Notes: generated by a model from the sequence alone, not told the origin. A stretch of DNA of 64,000 nt from Amaurobius ferox (GCA_951213105.1 OX578148.1:139697915-139761914); one strand, 5' to 3'. Shown: positions 12,031-24,260, counted from the stretch's first letter. A program made the numbers and translations.

Positions 12031-12212
12031 AAATTAAATACAATTCAAATTAACCAATTTTTAATTATTGATGTAACTTAGTCATACAGCTTACTATTAC
12101 AATATACTTGGCAACAAACAGAAAATATTTTTTCAAAAGTTTTTTCAAAACTATGCACTTGCAGGATCGGACATAAATGCTTGTTTCACAGGGGAAAATA
12201 AATTCTTATGAC

Positions 12213-12264
12213 AGAATTAGTATAAAAATGTCAGAAATAATTCTGACATTTTTATACTAATTCT
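12213..12264. repeat. Perfect 24-bp inverted repeat with 4-nt loop
   Basis: AGAATTAGTATA then AAAATGTCAGAA (12213-12236), loop ATAA, then the exact reverse complement (12241-12264). No mismatch and no bulge. It lies about 380 bp after the homeobox stop codon. It may be a structured RNA element or a recent replication-derived palindrome. Confidence 0.9.
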
Positions 12265-14734
12265 CTTTTTGCATACAAGTTTTTGTTGGAAAATAGGCAT
12301 TGACTTCAAATCCGAATTTAGAATGGTGGACAGCTTTCACCGTCCTCAATATTCATACGTTTAACGGTAATTTCTTATCCAATCCGTTCATGCTAGCTGG
12401 TCGTTAAGTGGCGCATCAACCAAACCTAGCCTGCCATCTTTTCCACAGAGAGCCCTTTAACAGAATGTAAGAATATGATCACTATAGCTGCAGTGCAGTG
12501 ACCATTACATGGAAAACATTTTGTCCAATGTTGGCACTCAGTGAATAGCCGATAACTGCACCAGCTGCAAGAAAAGTGAGTGGGTATCGCAATTTAGCGA
12601 ATCTCTGTGGTGACCGAAGAAGTCACTCACACGGGGCTCCGAATTTATTTACAATTTAATCCTTTCGGATGCCCATTAAATTTGCTAATTAGAAATAATT
12701 GCATTTAGGATGACATTGAAACTCTAATTGATATTATAAAGTTTCTTTTAATGAACTATTTATAGTGCATGACTCGTCACAGGTTGAAACTGTGTGTTCT
12801 CTGCAAAAATGTTCTCTGACGAAAATAGGATCCATATTTTTGTTAACATTTTAAGTTTAAACCTTCTTAGAGGTTAAGATTTAAATAGATTTACAGCCAA
12901 CCAAGTCACGAAATAACTAAAATGATCAACATGCACACCGATTCCAGCCATTTTTGCATCCAGAATTCCAAAAGTGAGTTTAAAATGTAGCAATTTCGAA
13001 GAGTTCTTCTCTTACTCATAATGAATTATATTTTTAGGGCAACGTGCTTCAGTGAATGTAAAGTAAACAACTTTCTTTTATGTGGCACCAAAAGTGAGGA
13101 GTATGTGCCATCCGAAAGGGTTAAACGGATTAAGCTTAAACTTCACGAGGTTTCAATGCTCCAAAGTCATAAAATTTGCAATATGGAGCATTCAGGAACT
13201 AACACCATGCCACTGATTGCCATGAGCATGATTGCCAGTTTAGTAACGCGTCATTTTGACGAGTGTGACTGGCTGGTTGTGTGACTACAAATATGCTAAT
13301 AAAAATATGTTTTTGAATGCAGGATTTCAGATGGATCTCACACATTTTTATTGTGAACCATGATGTATCGTTCGACATCCACGAATCGAATAACCAAATA
13401 ATTTTATTTCTATTAAACTAAGTCTATGGTAAATCCGTTGACAAGGTGGGAGGTCCCATTCAAAACTTTATTGGGTCAACCTTCAATCCGAAACTTTTGT
13501 CAAATATTTGCTAAAAAAAATATTTAAAATTTTTTTATCAATTCACGATCCATGTCCATCCTAAATGTTTAGTTGGACTACGGACATGGTCCAAGGCAGT
13601 CATTGAATAACTTTTTTAATAAAAAGAATCAGAAGAAGTGCGATCGAAATAATACTTGACATTCTAGTCCCACATACATTGGCCGATTCTGCGTGTGTTC
13701 AATCCACCACCCCTTTAAGAAAATCTAAAATGGACGCTTCTGCTTAACGAATACTGAAACGCCAGCTCTCAAACTTGGTAACAAGATACTCCATCTGTTG
13801 ATGAAACTTGTTTTAGTCTAAGTTGTGATTATCTGTACTGTATCGCTGACTTTAAAGGAGATGCTGTAAAAGCATTTGCAGTTGTTGGAATAATTATCTT
13901 TTAAAAATGTTATTTAGACTTTACAAAAAGAAATAGGAAATTCCTGCAAAGTGTTGCCGACATATAACTTTGTATCCATAGATTGCGTCTTCAAATTCGT
14001 TTGTTGCCAAGGGTAGCGCGATTTTGACTGGACATTAACATTAAGCAAAGGCACGTTAAATATTTGTGTAATAATGAAAATAGTAAGTTTAGAACAGCAT
14101 TATCGGCCTCTGAACTTGATTGCAATTCCACAGAAAATCAAAGTTTCAGAATGGATTGAACAAGTAAGTTCATGTTTTAATTTTTATGAAATGTGTCACA
14201 TGTTTGTAAAAGTGGCATATGTGTACTTTTCTTTTATCGGGAAGTCACTTTATGTATTAAAGTCACGATCAATGAACTATGATTTGTTGCCAATAACCTA
14301 TAGCTTTATAGTTAATTTGATATGTAATATTTGTTTTAGCATAATTCTAAATTATTATATACTGACGTTAATCAATATTGATATTCCTAGTAAATAATCC
14401 ACTATGGGCCGCTGGTCGATATCAATCCATAATAGCAATGAATTAAAGTCGAACTAACAATTAATAGCATCAAATTGAGACAGTTAATATATTTTACAAA
14501 TGCTGATAATAATGAAGCAATTGTTCACACTGACTTTGACTAAATATTATTAATTTCGTATTTTTTCAATAATTGAGGTTCTTCAAAACCTTTTTCAAGG
14601 TAATGGTTTCTTATTCCAACCCTTTTGATAAGTTCGACTATTTTCATCGTCGTTAAACTTAAGTTCATATAAAGATATTTACAGTTTTAACAGTATGCTT
14701 CTGGAAGCATGAGTCATCCTATCCTAACCACTCT
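12265..14734. other. No gene seen downstream of the homeobox exon
   Basis: AT-rich, apparently low-copy sequence. Open frames of 87 codons (13021-13284) and 107 codons (14074-14397) on the + strand show no recognisable domain, signal or splice pattern. I treat them as chance frames. Confidence 0.5.
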
Positions 14735-15140
14735 ATGCAAGGATTTGCTGCGTTCATTGTCAGGATTGCCCTTCTATTGAAGATACAAGAATCCGTGGAC
14801 TGGTTTGGTGAGATATTCAGCACGGAATAGTCGATATATGCAATGGTAGCATGAAAACTTGCTGTGCACTTGTGTTATGTTGTGTTAAGTTGAAACTGTC
14901 ACAATTTTGTAACTTCAATGATAATCGACGGATGCAGTCTTACGCATCTTATATCCAATCATAAGATTGAATTGAGGCTGGAAACGAGGCTGCAACGGTA
15001 TAGTTTATATTTATATTCTCAAAATTGTGGAATATAGCAAATTTTCTTGTGGTTATCTGTTATTTCATGTTGAAGAAAGCTATAAGTCACGAAAGTGGTT
15101 CACGTCTGATAGTATCTGCAGCGAGGGCGCGATCCTACAT
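14735..15140. mobile_element. Decayed inverted repeat with hammerhead-like remnants
   Basis: The left arm (about 14740-14830, read on -) and right arm (about 15055-15140, read on +) align: GTCCACGGATTCTTGTATCT in one against GTTCACGTCTGATAGTATCT in the other, each followed by related sequence. In the left arm CCGTG and CACGG flank a CTGA...AAACCAG segment (14793-14825). The right arm keeps TTGAAGA, then GAAA, then GTGGTTCACG. Both resemble the better-kept hammerhead-like arms at 56.4-56.7 kb, with core substitutions. Confidence 0.45.
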
Positions 15141-15780
15141 TTAGGAACCCCCCCACCCCCCACACGGGTTCTGTGAGCATATTATGTTTCAGTATACCAA
15201 TTAAGATATCTGTTTGATTAAATCGTATTTGCGTCCGCGGCTAGCATCTATACTTTATAACACTAAGTAATGTAGTTTATAAATAGTACGTTGAATCTAC
15301 TATATACAGAGTTGGATATGGTATAAATTTCTGCGCTTGGCATAATCTGAATATTTTCAAATCAAGCAGGATTTATCGCGGGGATTATTCGAGATTTCAA
15401 AAAATTAAATCGAATCGGTGCTCATTTTAACTGTGCTGGTGTCGACCGCCACAGAAAATAGCTTCCAGTATTGTCGACAGATGAGGGTCCGATTTAACCC
15501 AACATTGTTTTGATGTTTTTGACTTGTAAATGGAATGTATGCATACAATTGAAACTTAATGTGAATGAAAAGTTCAGCATCTGTTATTTTCGGTGCAATG
15601 TGTAGTGTTTATAAAGAGAAATCATTCTGATGGGGTCCCAAAATTCAACCTCTTTAAATATCATTATGTGAATTTATAATCGGCGAATTCCTTGTAAAAG
15701 TAACACAATTAATATTTATAACATCTATGGGTTATTTTTACATTCTCATACGTCGTTTTGAGAAAATGTTGTTTTCATAA
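15141..15780. other. No gene seen
   Basis: AT-rich sequence with a short C-rich run near 15150-15163. No coding or repeat signal that I can support. Confidence 0.4.
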
Positions 15781-15784
15781 AAAT

Positions 15785-15939
15785 TTTCGATTTTGAGATT
15801 TCCATGTCAACATATATGTTTCAGGAGGGATGTCTGTCTGGGGCCGATTTCCTTTACCTGCCACACGTATTAATGGGTTTGCGCCAAACTTTATATTCTG
15901 CATTGTTAACGAAAAATCTATAGAACTGGATAGATTTTT
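15785..15939 (+). repeat. Fragment of hairpin-capped family F3, cut by R2
   Basis: Shares the block gtctgtctggggccgatttc, the following acacg and the block ending in tctatagaactggatag with the copy at 51772-52130 (there gtctagggccgatttctt and catctagaacttgatag). Similarity stops at the run of T where R2 copy 2 begins, so R2 probably inserted here. Confidence 0.55.
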
Positions 15940-16839
15940 AACACTTTACAACATAGTTGAAAAGTGTTTATGACTTGGCCACTTCGCCCGTTTGCACGAT
16001 AACTGCCGTAAAAATGACGTCATCAAAATGAAATTTTAGTATGTTGTTCAGACGGTCTGTGGAACATATGGGAATGGAAATGAATAATATCACCCAATCA
16101 GTTTTGGATGGAACCCGGTTGAAAAAGTGAAATACATTGAATTCTATGGGACCTCATTTTTCAAACATCAATTCAGCAAAATATGTTTGGTAGTATTTAA
16201 ATAAAGATTAAAATAATAATGACATCCATATTATATGAAGAGATTCACTTGACGCACTTCAAAATAAAATAGAGCATCCATCTTTTTTCCCAGAGTCAAA
16301 ATCGTGATTTTCAGAGTGCTTTTAAATTTATATTCAGTGTTGCATCCGTCCTAAAACCACTTTATTTTTGTGTATTTTCTGCGCCTCTATATTCTGCGCC
16401 GACGCAATTACAATATTTTTTAGTTTAAATGATCATCAAACTTTGATTATTTCTACGACGAAGCCTAATTTTAACGGATGCAGAATGTAAATAAATCAAG
16501 CTGTAAGATGAGTTGTATAAGAATTGCTGAATTTTAGCTCAAAATTATTGAGCTCTTGAGTCTGGAATGTAGGTGATATGAATGAAATATTCAATTTTAC
16601 ATAGAGAAGCAGACTATTTTATAGCATTGCCTTTTTCCATGAAGTTAAGCATGGAGTTAGAAAGTACTTTTACCTCCATGGTTTTAGGTTTTTAAGTAAA
16701 ATAAATTATTGTAGTACTGTGATAATTTAAAAATATATGACCGCTGAATCTATCGTATGTTAGAGATGTTTAAAGAAATTGCATTGTAGCATAAAAGTGT
16801 TTTATAATCAATGCTTTATGCGTGATTGATCTTTCTTGT
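15940..16839 (+). mobile_element. R2 repeat, copy 2
   Basis: Complete at both ends: 5' hairpin AACACTTTACAAC...AAAGTGTT and 3' tgattgatctttcttgt. The middle is shorter than in other copies (about 900 bp against up to 1300 bp) because the duplicated internal modules are reduced. Confidence 0.8.
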
Positions 16840-18485
16840 ATAAAAATTAGAACGAAAATCTCAACATGGATTCGTATTTTTATTTTTCTTGATATGATAG
16901 TATAGCACAAAATTTAACATAATTTTCACAAAAATGCATCGAAGGGGCTTTTCTGCCTTAATGATTACGAAACCTAATAGTTTCAATAATTATAGTAAAA
17001 TTAGGCGCAACACAATTTTTATGTTCGTGACGTTATGCATATTGTGACGCTTGTTTTATCCTCTTGGGGGGGGGGGGGGGTCTACATTATCAAATTTGGT
17101 ATCAATCGAAATATTTTTTCAAGAAATTTAAAATAAAGGGTTACATGCTATAATTGTAAACATTTGAAACAACGATATATATGTTTTAATTTTTTTCTTT
17201 CAAAATTTGTAAAGTTCCCACAAGCTGTTTAAAATTGGATCCTGGTATGAGAAATTCGAGTTGAGCAACACTCTAGTTAATTTTATTAGACTCTATGAAC
17301 GCATTATTTATACGATACATACGTTATTTATACATTACATTTTTATTATTAACACATATATTATGTGAGAAATTTCAATCTGTGAATTGAAATGAATTTC
17401 TATAAATAAACAAATTAAAAGGCACTAAAAATGCATGAAATGTGCATCGCATTCAGAATATTATTTTTTCTCGATATGTATTAGTATCTCTTAATAGAAT
17501 CCAGTGACTCAATTTTACTCAACTTCACCATTCTGTTAAGGATGTTTTCAAAACTATCAATCGGTCGGTTCGTGACACGCTCAGATTAAATAACGTGGCT
17601 AGGGGATCGCGCTCGATTCATTGCATAACATGAACATATTTTTCGGACAGTTCTGCTAGAGATAAGCTTTGTATTTCCTGTAGCTTTATGATTTTATGTT
17701 TCAGCTAATAACCATGCCAGTTAGTAATTTATGCGATAAAAATTATTTTTGTGAGTTCCTAATACGAACGTTTCAAAATATTTTTGAATGATTTGGTTTT
17801 ACTGGAGTAACAATGTACATAGATTACAATGCTAATATTCTGGTTTTGGGATATTTTTTTGTTACACGCATATTGCTCAAGTCTCTTATGGCAGTAGGAT
17901 TTATGGTTTTGAATTCTCCTTATAGTATAACAACGTAGATTTTACTGCTTATGCCGTAAATATTTGTGCTGTACTCAGATATGTCTTGAGCAGGGCAAAA
18001 GTTATTTGACTTTCCATAGCTATTCATTAAAGTGGGCTTAACAACGGTTGTTAAAAGTAGTTGATAATATTCCTGAAATATTAGTTAATAGCATGTTTGA
18101 TATTAGTTAAGTGACATTAATTGGCATTGTGCATTATATCAGTTGATTGAAGTTAATAACAGTCTTAATTGAACAATGAAATCCATCATAGTAGCTATTT
18201 TTTTCCAAGATGCATTTTTAAATAAATCCAATGCCAAAGCTAAACAGACAATGGAAGCATAGGAAAAACTAAGCTTCTATTTGTTTATAATATTAAATGC
18301 TATAAATAATTAAAAAATAAAATTGAATACACAAACCCATGGTTTGGATTCAAACCAATGTAATTCCAAAATAGATATATCAGCATTTTATTTCTTCCTT
18401 TTTCAATAAATAATATTCTTAGTTGATATGATACTCAAAAGCAAATATGCTGCTATAGTAACCATTTTGTCAACTCACAGAACCC
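16840..18485. other. No gene seen; poly(G) tract near 17067
   Basis: AT-rich DNA with a run of 14 G near 17067-17080, followed by ctacattatcaaatttggt. No coding motif or further repeat was identified. Confidence 0.4.
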
Positions 18486-18489
18486 ATAT

Positions 18490-18730
18490 ATTAGGATCGT
18501 GCTCTTACTGGAGATAACAGCATTTATTGGACCAGTGTCACGGGGTATGCAGCTGTCAACATAGACATTCCTAAAATTGTGGCACATAGCAAGTTTTCAA
18601 GTCCGCTATACCATAGAATTGCTAATACCTCCAATATTAGCAATTCCATGCTGATGAGCGCCTACTGGTCCATGGATGCTATACATCGCGTCTTGTCAAT
18701 GTAGTGGGAGTATGAATACAAAACTGAGGC
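18490..18730. mobile_element. Decayed inverted repeat with a hammerhead-like remnant
   Basis: On the - strand, about 18497-18545 reads CACTGGTCCA...GCTGTTATCTCC. On the + strand, 18646-18680 reads CCATG, CTGATGA, GCGCC, TACTGGTC, CATGG. The stem I halves CCATG/CATGG and the CTGATGA box are perfect, but the stem II/GAAA portion is deleted. A 12-bp perfect hairpin (GAATTGCTAATA and its complement, 18616-18646) sits immediately upstream. Same family as 14735 and 56335. Confidence 0.45.
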
Positions 18731-19330
18731 ACTGTTTGCAATGATCTTAAGATAACTTTGCGCAAAATCAAGTCCATTTAGTCCCCGTGTGCCCCAATCA
18801 AACCTACAGCGCTAAACTAGAGAATTCTTAGTGGGTTTTTATAGTTGGCATTTATCAATTTTTTTATTTTTTTCTTATCCCATTTTAAAAATTGTGGATT
18901 TTAGGATCAGTGATCATTGTTGATAACATTCTGTATACAATTCCATTTATCACAACGTATCGCTAAGTACGATATTGCAACATCCTGCACTTGGTCTGTA
19001 TATAAAGTCAATTTGTTTCTTTGGTATAGTTTGTATGAAAGATCTGGTGGCTCTGTTCTTCGGTTGTATTTTCGGTCAGGAATGTTTGTAATGAATACAT
19101 GTATGTGCCAAAAAAGTGATGTAAGAAGAGAATAAAAAATATTATGCAGAAATGTTTTTACTTGCTTTATTTCAGCTTGAAGATGTTTTATGTGAATTGT
19201 CTTTGCGTGTGGAATTTTAATACGGAGCAAACCCATTGACTCTCAGGATTGGCGTCATAGAAAACTTTTACGGAAACAATGTGAAACTTAGGTTATTAAT
19301 TCTACTTTTCTGACACTAGACCCAAGCCCA
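18731..19330. other. No gene seen
   Basis: AT-rich, apparently unique DNA. Overlapping open frames on both strands near 18907-19236 have no recognised domain. Confidence 0.4.
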
Positions 19331-19339
19331 TAAGACACA

Positions 19340-19625
19340 AAAGTCAATGGAAAACGGAAAGAGATTGCAGCTTCTGTCCTTCCAAAGACTCCAAGCACAA
19401 CATGGTAGAACATTGTCTAATACCACACAGTGTAGAGCGGAACTCAATGGGGTTATCTGTCACAGGACCCGCAAAATCTTTCCCCTGACCCTGACTTTCG
19501 GAGTTACAGATTCAAAGTGCCTGTACTCCGCGCAGGCGTGCAGACAGTTCTGAACGGCGTCGAGGATCGAATCCGAGATCACCGCCTGTGATCCTCTTGC
19601 TATAACTACTGGGCTATCTCGCCTT
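19340..19625 (-). mobile_element. tRNA-derived SINE, family C
   Basis: On the - strand the head (19625 down to about 19555) begins GGCGAGATAGCCCAGTAGTTA, which holds the A box TAGCCCAGTAG, and carries a B-box-like GGATTCGATCC with CGCC closing the acceptor. The body continues left to about 19340. GC content is clearly above the flanks. It is a SINE rather than a working tRNA, because the stems pair poorly and a long unrelated body follows. The left limit is uncertain. Confidence 0.55.
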
Positions 19626-19701
19626 TATGCAGAATTTGTTCCTACTTCTAATGGGCTATTGTGCCTATTGAAAAAGGCAAAGCTCTGCTGGGCGATTGCG
19701 T

Positions 19702-19742
19702 GATCTTGAAGGTGTGCTATACCAATACACACCTTCAAGATC
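19702..19742. repeat. Perfect 15-bp hairpin
   Basis: GATCTTGAAGGTGTG, an 11-nt loop, then CACACCTTCAAGATC. No mismatch. Confidence 0.85.
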
Positions 19743-19816
19743 TCTATCGGCTACTATCGTGGTCAGGGCAAAAGTGTCGTCAAGCTTTCACAATTTAGGG
19801 TGCTATGCACTGAACT

Positions 19817-19867
19817 GCTATGCATTAGGGTGCAATGCATTGGGTGCTATGCACCCTAATGCATAGC
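19817..19867. repeat. Perfect 18-bp hairpin with an internal direct repeat
   Basis: GCTATGCATTAGGGTGCA (19817-19834), a 15-nt spacer, then the exact complement (19850-19867). The unit gggtgctatgca also occurs just to the left (19798) and in the spacer, so direct and inverted copies of one unit are clustered within 75 bp. Confidence 0.85.
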
Positions 19868-20620
19868 ATGGTCTTAATTCGTATAAAATACTAAATAAAA
19901 TGAAATTAAAAAAGTATGAACAAGCCATCACAGACCCCAATGGAATATTGACAATGTTCTGCCAAAGTCGATGCGAAACTAATCGTCTCTGCATCCTTCC
20001 GCTGTAGGCGACTGTCCACGAAAGATTTCTTTATGGAAGCCTTGCGCATGTGCAGTCATTTGGAACTGGGTCTAGCCAGAAACCCCAAAAATATCTGCAT
20101 TCAGATTTATAAATACGTAAAAAAAGTAAATAAAATAAGAACTTAAAAAAAGGGAAACTAAAAATTGTTGGAATAAGGGGCAGTCAAGCAAAAAGAACTG
20201 TTTGCTGAATTTGAAATAGGGGTGCAGGTGCCGCCTATGGGTCATTTTTAAAGGAAGCCGGTGGACGTTTCGTTTGAGAGTTGAAGATTACCAGATAAAA
20301 GTGGGGGAACTAGACACGTGAAATTTTGTGTGGATAGTGGATGTAAAATCTATGCAGTTGTGTTTCGCGTACAGCATCGTTTCACGCATGTCCGGCTGGT
20401 AATAAGGGACATTTTTTATCTGTAGTTTTGCATAGTCGGTGTCTGTAGAGCTTATTTTGTTGCTGTCTTCGGCAGCTTCCAGTCTGCCTCCTTGCATAGC
20501 CACTTTACAAAATTGTTGCGATCACGAAACCATACAACTTGTGTTATAAACAGAATTTGAGTTCCATCGTGAAGGTCCAACCCATGGCCATGGATTCGGT
20601 TGCAACAGCTTGAAATGGCC
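19868..20620. other. No gene seen
   Basis: AT-rich DNA between two SINEs. No coding signal that I can support. Confidence 0.35.
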
Positions 20621-20897
20621 TTCTTGTTCTTCGACCGAAGCCGTCCGACCAACCCAAAGTCGTAAGGTATCTGTTTGGACGGTCGGGAAGTGCCACCCAA
20701 TTTAGACCGGCATCCAATGTGGGAAGCATCCACAGGGACCGTACCCTTCTTCCCCTACCACCAACCTCTAGGAAGGACTTATGGACCCACATGTTTAACG
20801 TGATCGTACTCAGCATGGTTTTGGGTAGATGCGAGAATCGAACTCGGGTCGTCAGAGTGCAATCCCCGCGCGATAACCACTGGACTGTCGTGCCAAT
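20621..20897 (-). mobile_element. tRNA-derived SINE, family B
   Basis: Inverted copy of the SINE at 23934. Read on -, the head is GGCACGACAGTCCAGTGGTTA (A box) with a B box GAGTTCGATTC. A shared body follows (gtgggtccataagtccttcc, gtacggtccctgtgg, ggcacttcccgaccgtcc) and a tail of GAA-like triplets at 20621-20633. The head resembles a decayed tRNA, and Pol III transcription with LINE-driven retroposition is the usual mechanism. Confidence 0.8.
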
Positions 20898-20935
20898 ATT
20901 ATAACCAGTGAATACTGGAACCCTATTGATTTCAA

Positions 20936-21530
20936 TGCATTCGAATGCTTGAAAGAAACCCGAATTTTTAGAATGAAATTTTGAAAAAGTATTAAAACAT
21001 CAAACGTTTAATGATATTAAATACATAATCTTTTCTTATGTAATTTTTCATTAGAACAAAAATTGACAACAACCGTTCTCGAGAGATCGCGTATTTTTCA
21101 AATAAATGTATTAAACAATTACATAAAATTAAAAGGTGTATTAACTATTGTGAAATAGGTTCACTTTTCGTAATGTTATAGGATGTGATATATTTTTAAC
21201 ATCATTCTCGCGGATTTTGCTTGTTCCATTCACGTAGAGATACTTTGGGTGATGTTTTGTTTTTGGATGCCTAACCATTCGCTAATAGTCATTTATTCAC
21301 AGGAAAAGCTATTCCTTCTATTTGTCTGCATTACAGTTGGCGATATATTTAACGAACTTAGATTCATTTAGCAAAATATCGCCTACTTGGCGATATTTCA
21401 CCCCGAGATTGAAGAAAGTGTCGTTAAAATTGCAAAAGTGGCGGCCAATGGACGAATTCATAATTAAAATATGTTATTACTGGATATGTTATTATAATGA
21501 ACTAAAATGTCAGATTTGATTGAGTGAAAC
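20936..21530 (-). repeat. F1-related repeat fragment, inverted
   Basis: Contains the F1 core in reverse: attcgaatgcttg, the aaaatttttc-like block, the attctcgcggattttgct and gttccattcacg segments, and the ggcgatatttcacc motif cluster near 21370-21410. The terminal hairpin is missing. Confidence 0.55.
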
Positions 21531-21732
21531 TGGGATTCAATATTTAGAACACTCATTTTATAAAATTATGATGTGAAAATACAAAATTAAAATTAATTAT
21601 ACACAAAAGAATGACTGACTATGTATAAATCTGCTAATAATAATATTAATAATTTAAGGACAAAATAATCATTTTAAGTATTAATATAAATATCTACAAA
21701 ATTATCAAGCATACATATATTGCGCTCTTATT

Positions 21733-22110
21733 TCAGTGACATTGCTTCTGTGAACCCAACTGTTTTATATCTGGGTCTATGGTCGCAAGAGCTACACGCA
21801 ATTCATGATCAAGGCTTTTCAATGATAATCTCTTTAAATTCTTGAAAGGATAGAAACTTTGTTCACGCATGTATGTTGTAGCAAATGGTAAAATAATGTT
21901 TATAGCTTTTTCGCCGATGGACGGAAACTCCTTTTTTGCAGTTACCCAGAATTGAAAATGAAACATCCACTTCAAGGGTACGATCCCTTTTTAAGTCGGC
22001 CTTTTCTGTCACTGATAAATCGAATGCCATGTGATCTAAGGTATAAAATGAAATTGGCGCTCGTTGGATCATGGGGATGTACGTCAAGACCCTCTGGCTC
22101 CCCTTTTGCA
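21733..22110 (-). pseudogene. hAT-family (ZBED5-like) transposase C-terminus
   Basis: The - strand translation has FWVTAKKEFPSIGEKAI, then LPFATTYMREQSF, LKSLDHELRVALATIDP and KQLGSQKQCH before a stop near 21733. This is the C-terminal dimerisation block of hAT transposases and the host ZBED5/SCAND3-like genes derived from them, where a FWxKxxxEYP start and an LPFxTTYLCExxFS motif are typical. The expected LCE is MRE. The upstream frame (to about 22110) is broken. No TIR was found nearby, so it is a fragment. Confidence 0.65.
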
Positions 22111-22845
22111 ATTATAAAAGTGGCTGTGCCAGTTTTATGCCAGTTTTCAGAGATTTCTATACTCGTTTCCTTACTCAACAAATCCTTTAAATTGAAAACA
22201 TTATTATTAAACAATTATTCCAAAATCCTGTCTTAAAATAAATTTTCCCTCTTGCGTCCCCCTAAAATTTGGAATCCTGGGTATTTGCCCAGTCATAAAA
22301 AGGGGCCCGATTTAAACCTATCTTCAGGTATTCCAATTTATCCAATGGGAGACAGCTTTTTAAAGCTCTGTCATGTCTTAACTTCAAAATATTTCAGTTT
22401 TCAGGCGGACAATGTACTTGTAACCCGCGTACGCTTGCACTTTTTAATCATAATCTGATCTTTTCTGTAAACGTACAGACTTGGTTTAATGAGCACTTTG
22501 TTTAATGAGCACTTGATGACTCTTTTAATTTAACTGGAGTGTAGTTCAACTCGATTTTTTTCATTTTTAAGTACCTTGTGATTTTTTTTTAAAATTTGAA
22601 ATAGTCTTTCGAATGATCCAAGTTTGGCAATGTACCCATTGGCGGAAGAGGGTGGCTAATGACGTCACGAACTCAAAAATTGTATCTCGGCTATTTTCAC
22701 TACAATGATTGAAACTGTTATGTTTCTTGATGATGGAGCCATCAATCATCCCTTTTATGCATCATTAAGTCACATATTATGAAATGTTATTAAGACTGTT
22801 TTGAATCCGTTTTGAAGCCCTGTTTTGAATTCATTTCGGAGTTTT
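22111..22845. other. No gene seen
   Basis: AT-rich DNA to the right of the hAT fragment. Short open frames near 21972-22214 and 22252-22458 may hold further decayed transposase sequence, but I cannot identify motifs. Confidence 0.35.
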
Positions 22846-22849
22846 CATT

Positions 22850-23091
22850 CGAATTTCAAAATATTACCTAGTTCTGGATAAAAAGTTTCGTAAAAATCGT
22901 TTCGTTAATATTTGCGGCAGCTATCGCGTGCACGAGAAACAGACGACAGACCGCTCTCACTCTGAATGAGTCAAACTGTGTTGAGGAGGTCTTAAAACCT
23001 ATATTGGCATCTAAATTTCGAAATCGAAAATGTTCGCGAAAGCAATACTTTCTCTATACTACATATATATCATTCTGTAGTATGAGAAAGT
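22850..23091 (-). mobile_element. Hairpin-capped family F3, inverted copy
   Basis: Ends on the right with a hairpin (23047-23091): ACTTTCTCTATACTAC, an AT-rich loop, GTAGTATGAGAAAGT. Leftward are the F3 core segments in reverse (tgttgaggaggtcttaaaac; gctatcgcgtgcacgagaaa), matching gacctcctcaacacg and tacacgatagc at 51.9 kb. Confidence 0.65.
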
Positions 23092-23933
23092 AAAAAGACT
23101 GCACAACTTCAATTACACACTATACTCCAATAATTATAACGAACTGACTGAAAATCCATTTCCCCTCCCTTTAAGATGGCCAGAAATGACCGGTGGCGAG
23201 ACTGACCGTCTCGAAATACAGAGATGTTACATTCTAGTCATTAACAAATTTGATAAACATTAAAATGACAATGAGACGCAAATTGAATATCTCGAATTTA
23301 ATATCTTGCGTTACATTTAGAATGACGGAGAATATGCCGTACTAGAATATTCCTCCAGACTTTGAAGTTTGGAACTGATTTATCTTTAATTGAGTTTCAG
23401 TGACCACTTGCCTTCATTTAGGCCTGATTCAATTTCAGATGGAAATCGACTTTGTTTACAAAATTCCTGGCGGTGATTACTTATTTCAAATTGAGATAAT
23501 TGGAGGCTATTCAGTGCATGAAGGAGGCTAACAATAGAACTATAGGCGGGTTTGGAGGGTGGCAGACAGTGCGCCATTGTCCTTCCTCATCTATATAATG
23601 ATTTTCTAACGAGTTTGTGCCTTTACGCATCCTCCCACGGGACCTAAAAGTCTGAATATGTGGACATTTATAATATCAATTATGGAATAGAACACAACGG
23701 ATTTCTTAATTTCTCCCCAGGAACGCAGAAAATGGGGTTCTTTTAAATAATCTTTCCAGACCCTCCAGAAGCCCTACGGTAACCCAGAAGGTTGAATCTT
23801 TGAACACGTATAGTATCACTAGAAAATGTACCCGACGTTGTCTGGGAGTGAAAGCAGGGGAATTAAACAAAATAAATAAATTGGATTCGTATAAATAATT
23901 GAAAATACATGACATAATTTGAATTTTAATTTC
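23092..23933. other. No gene seen
   Basis: AT-rich sequence without recognised repeats or coding motifs. Confidence 0.4.
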
Positions 23934-24220
23934 GGGGCGCGTCAACCCAGCGGTTAGCGCGCGGGAATTGTATTCGGACGGCTCGGGTTCGATTCCTGCC
24001 ATTGCCAAAACTACCGCCGTGTTCACGCGCAGTACGATTACATTAAACATGCGTGTCCGTAAGTCCTTCCGAGAGGTTTATAGTAGGGGAAGGAAGGTAC
24101 GGTCCCTGTGGAGGCCTCCCTCACTGGGTTCTGGTCTAAATTAGGTGGCACTTCCCGGCCGTCCAAAGACATGCCTTATATCTTCTGGTAGGTCGGACGG
24201 CCTGGATCGAAGAAGAAGAA
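23934..24220 (+). mobile_element. tRNA-derived SINE, family B, with GAA tail
   Basis: Head GGGGCGCGTCAACCCAGCGG then TTAGCGCGC (A box region), B box CGGGTTCGATTCC at about 23987, body shared with 20621-20897, and a tail of cgaagaagaagaa at 24208-24220. The two copies in opposite orientation establish the family. It lies about 40 bp from the next element. Confidence 0.85.
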
Positions 24221-24260
24221 ATCTTAATTTCAACATTCTCAGCACAATTAAACCAATTTA

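Noticed and set aside
13021..14397. Two small proteins at 13021-13284 and 14074-14397
   Set aside because: Length is within chance for this amount of sequence and the translations have no motif or codon pattern that I can support.
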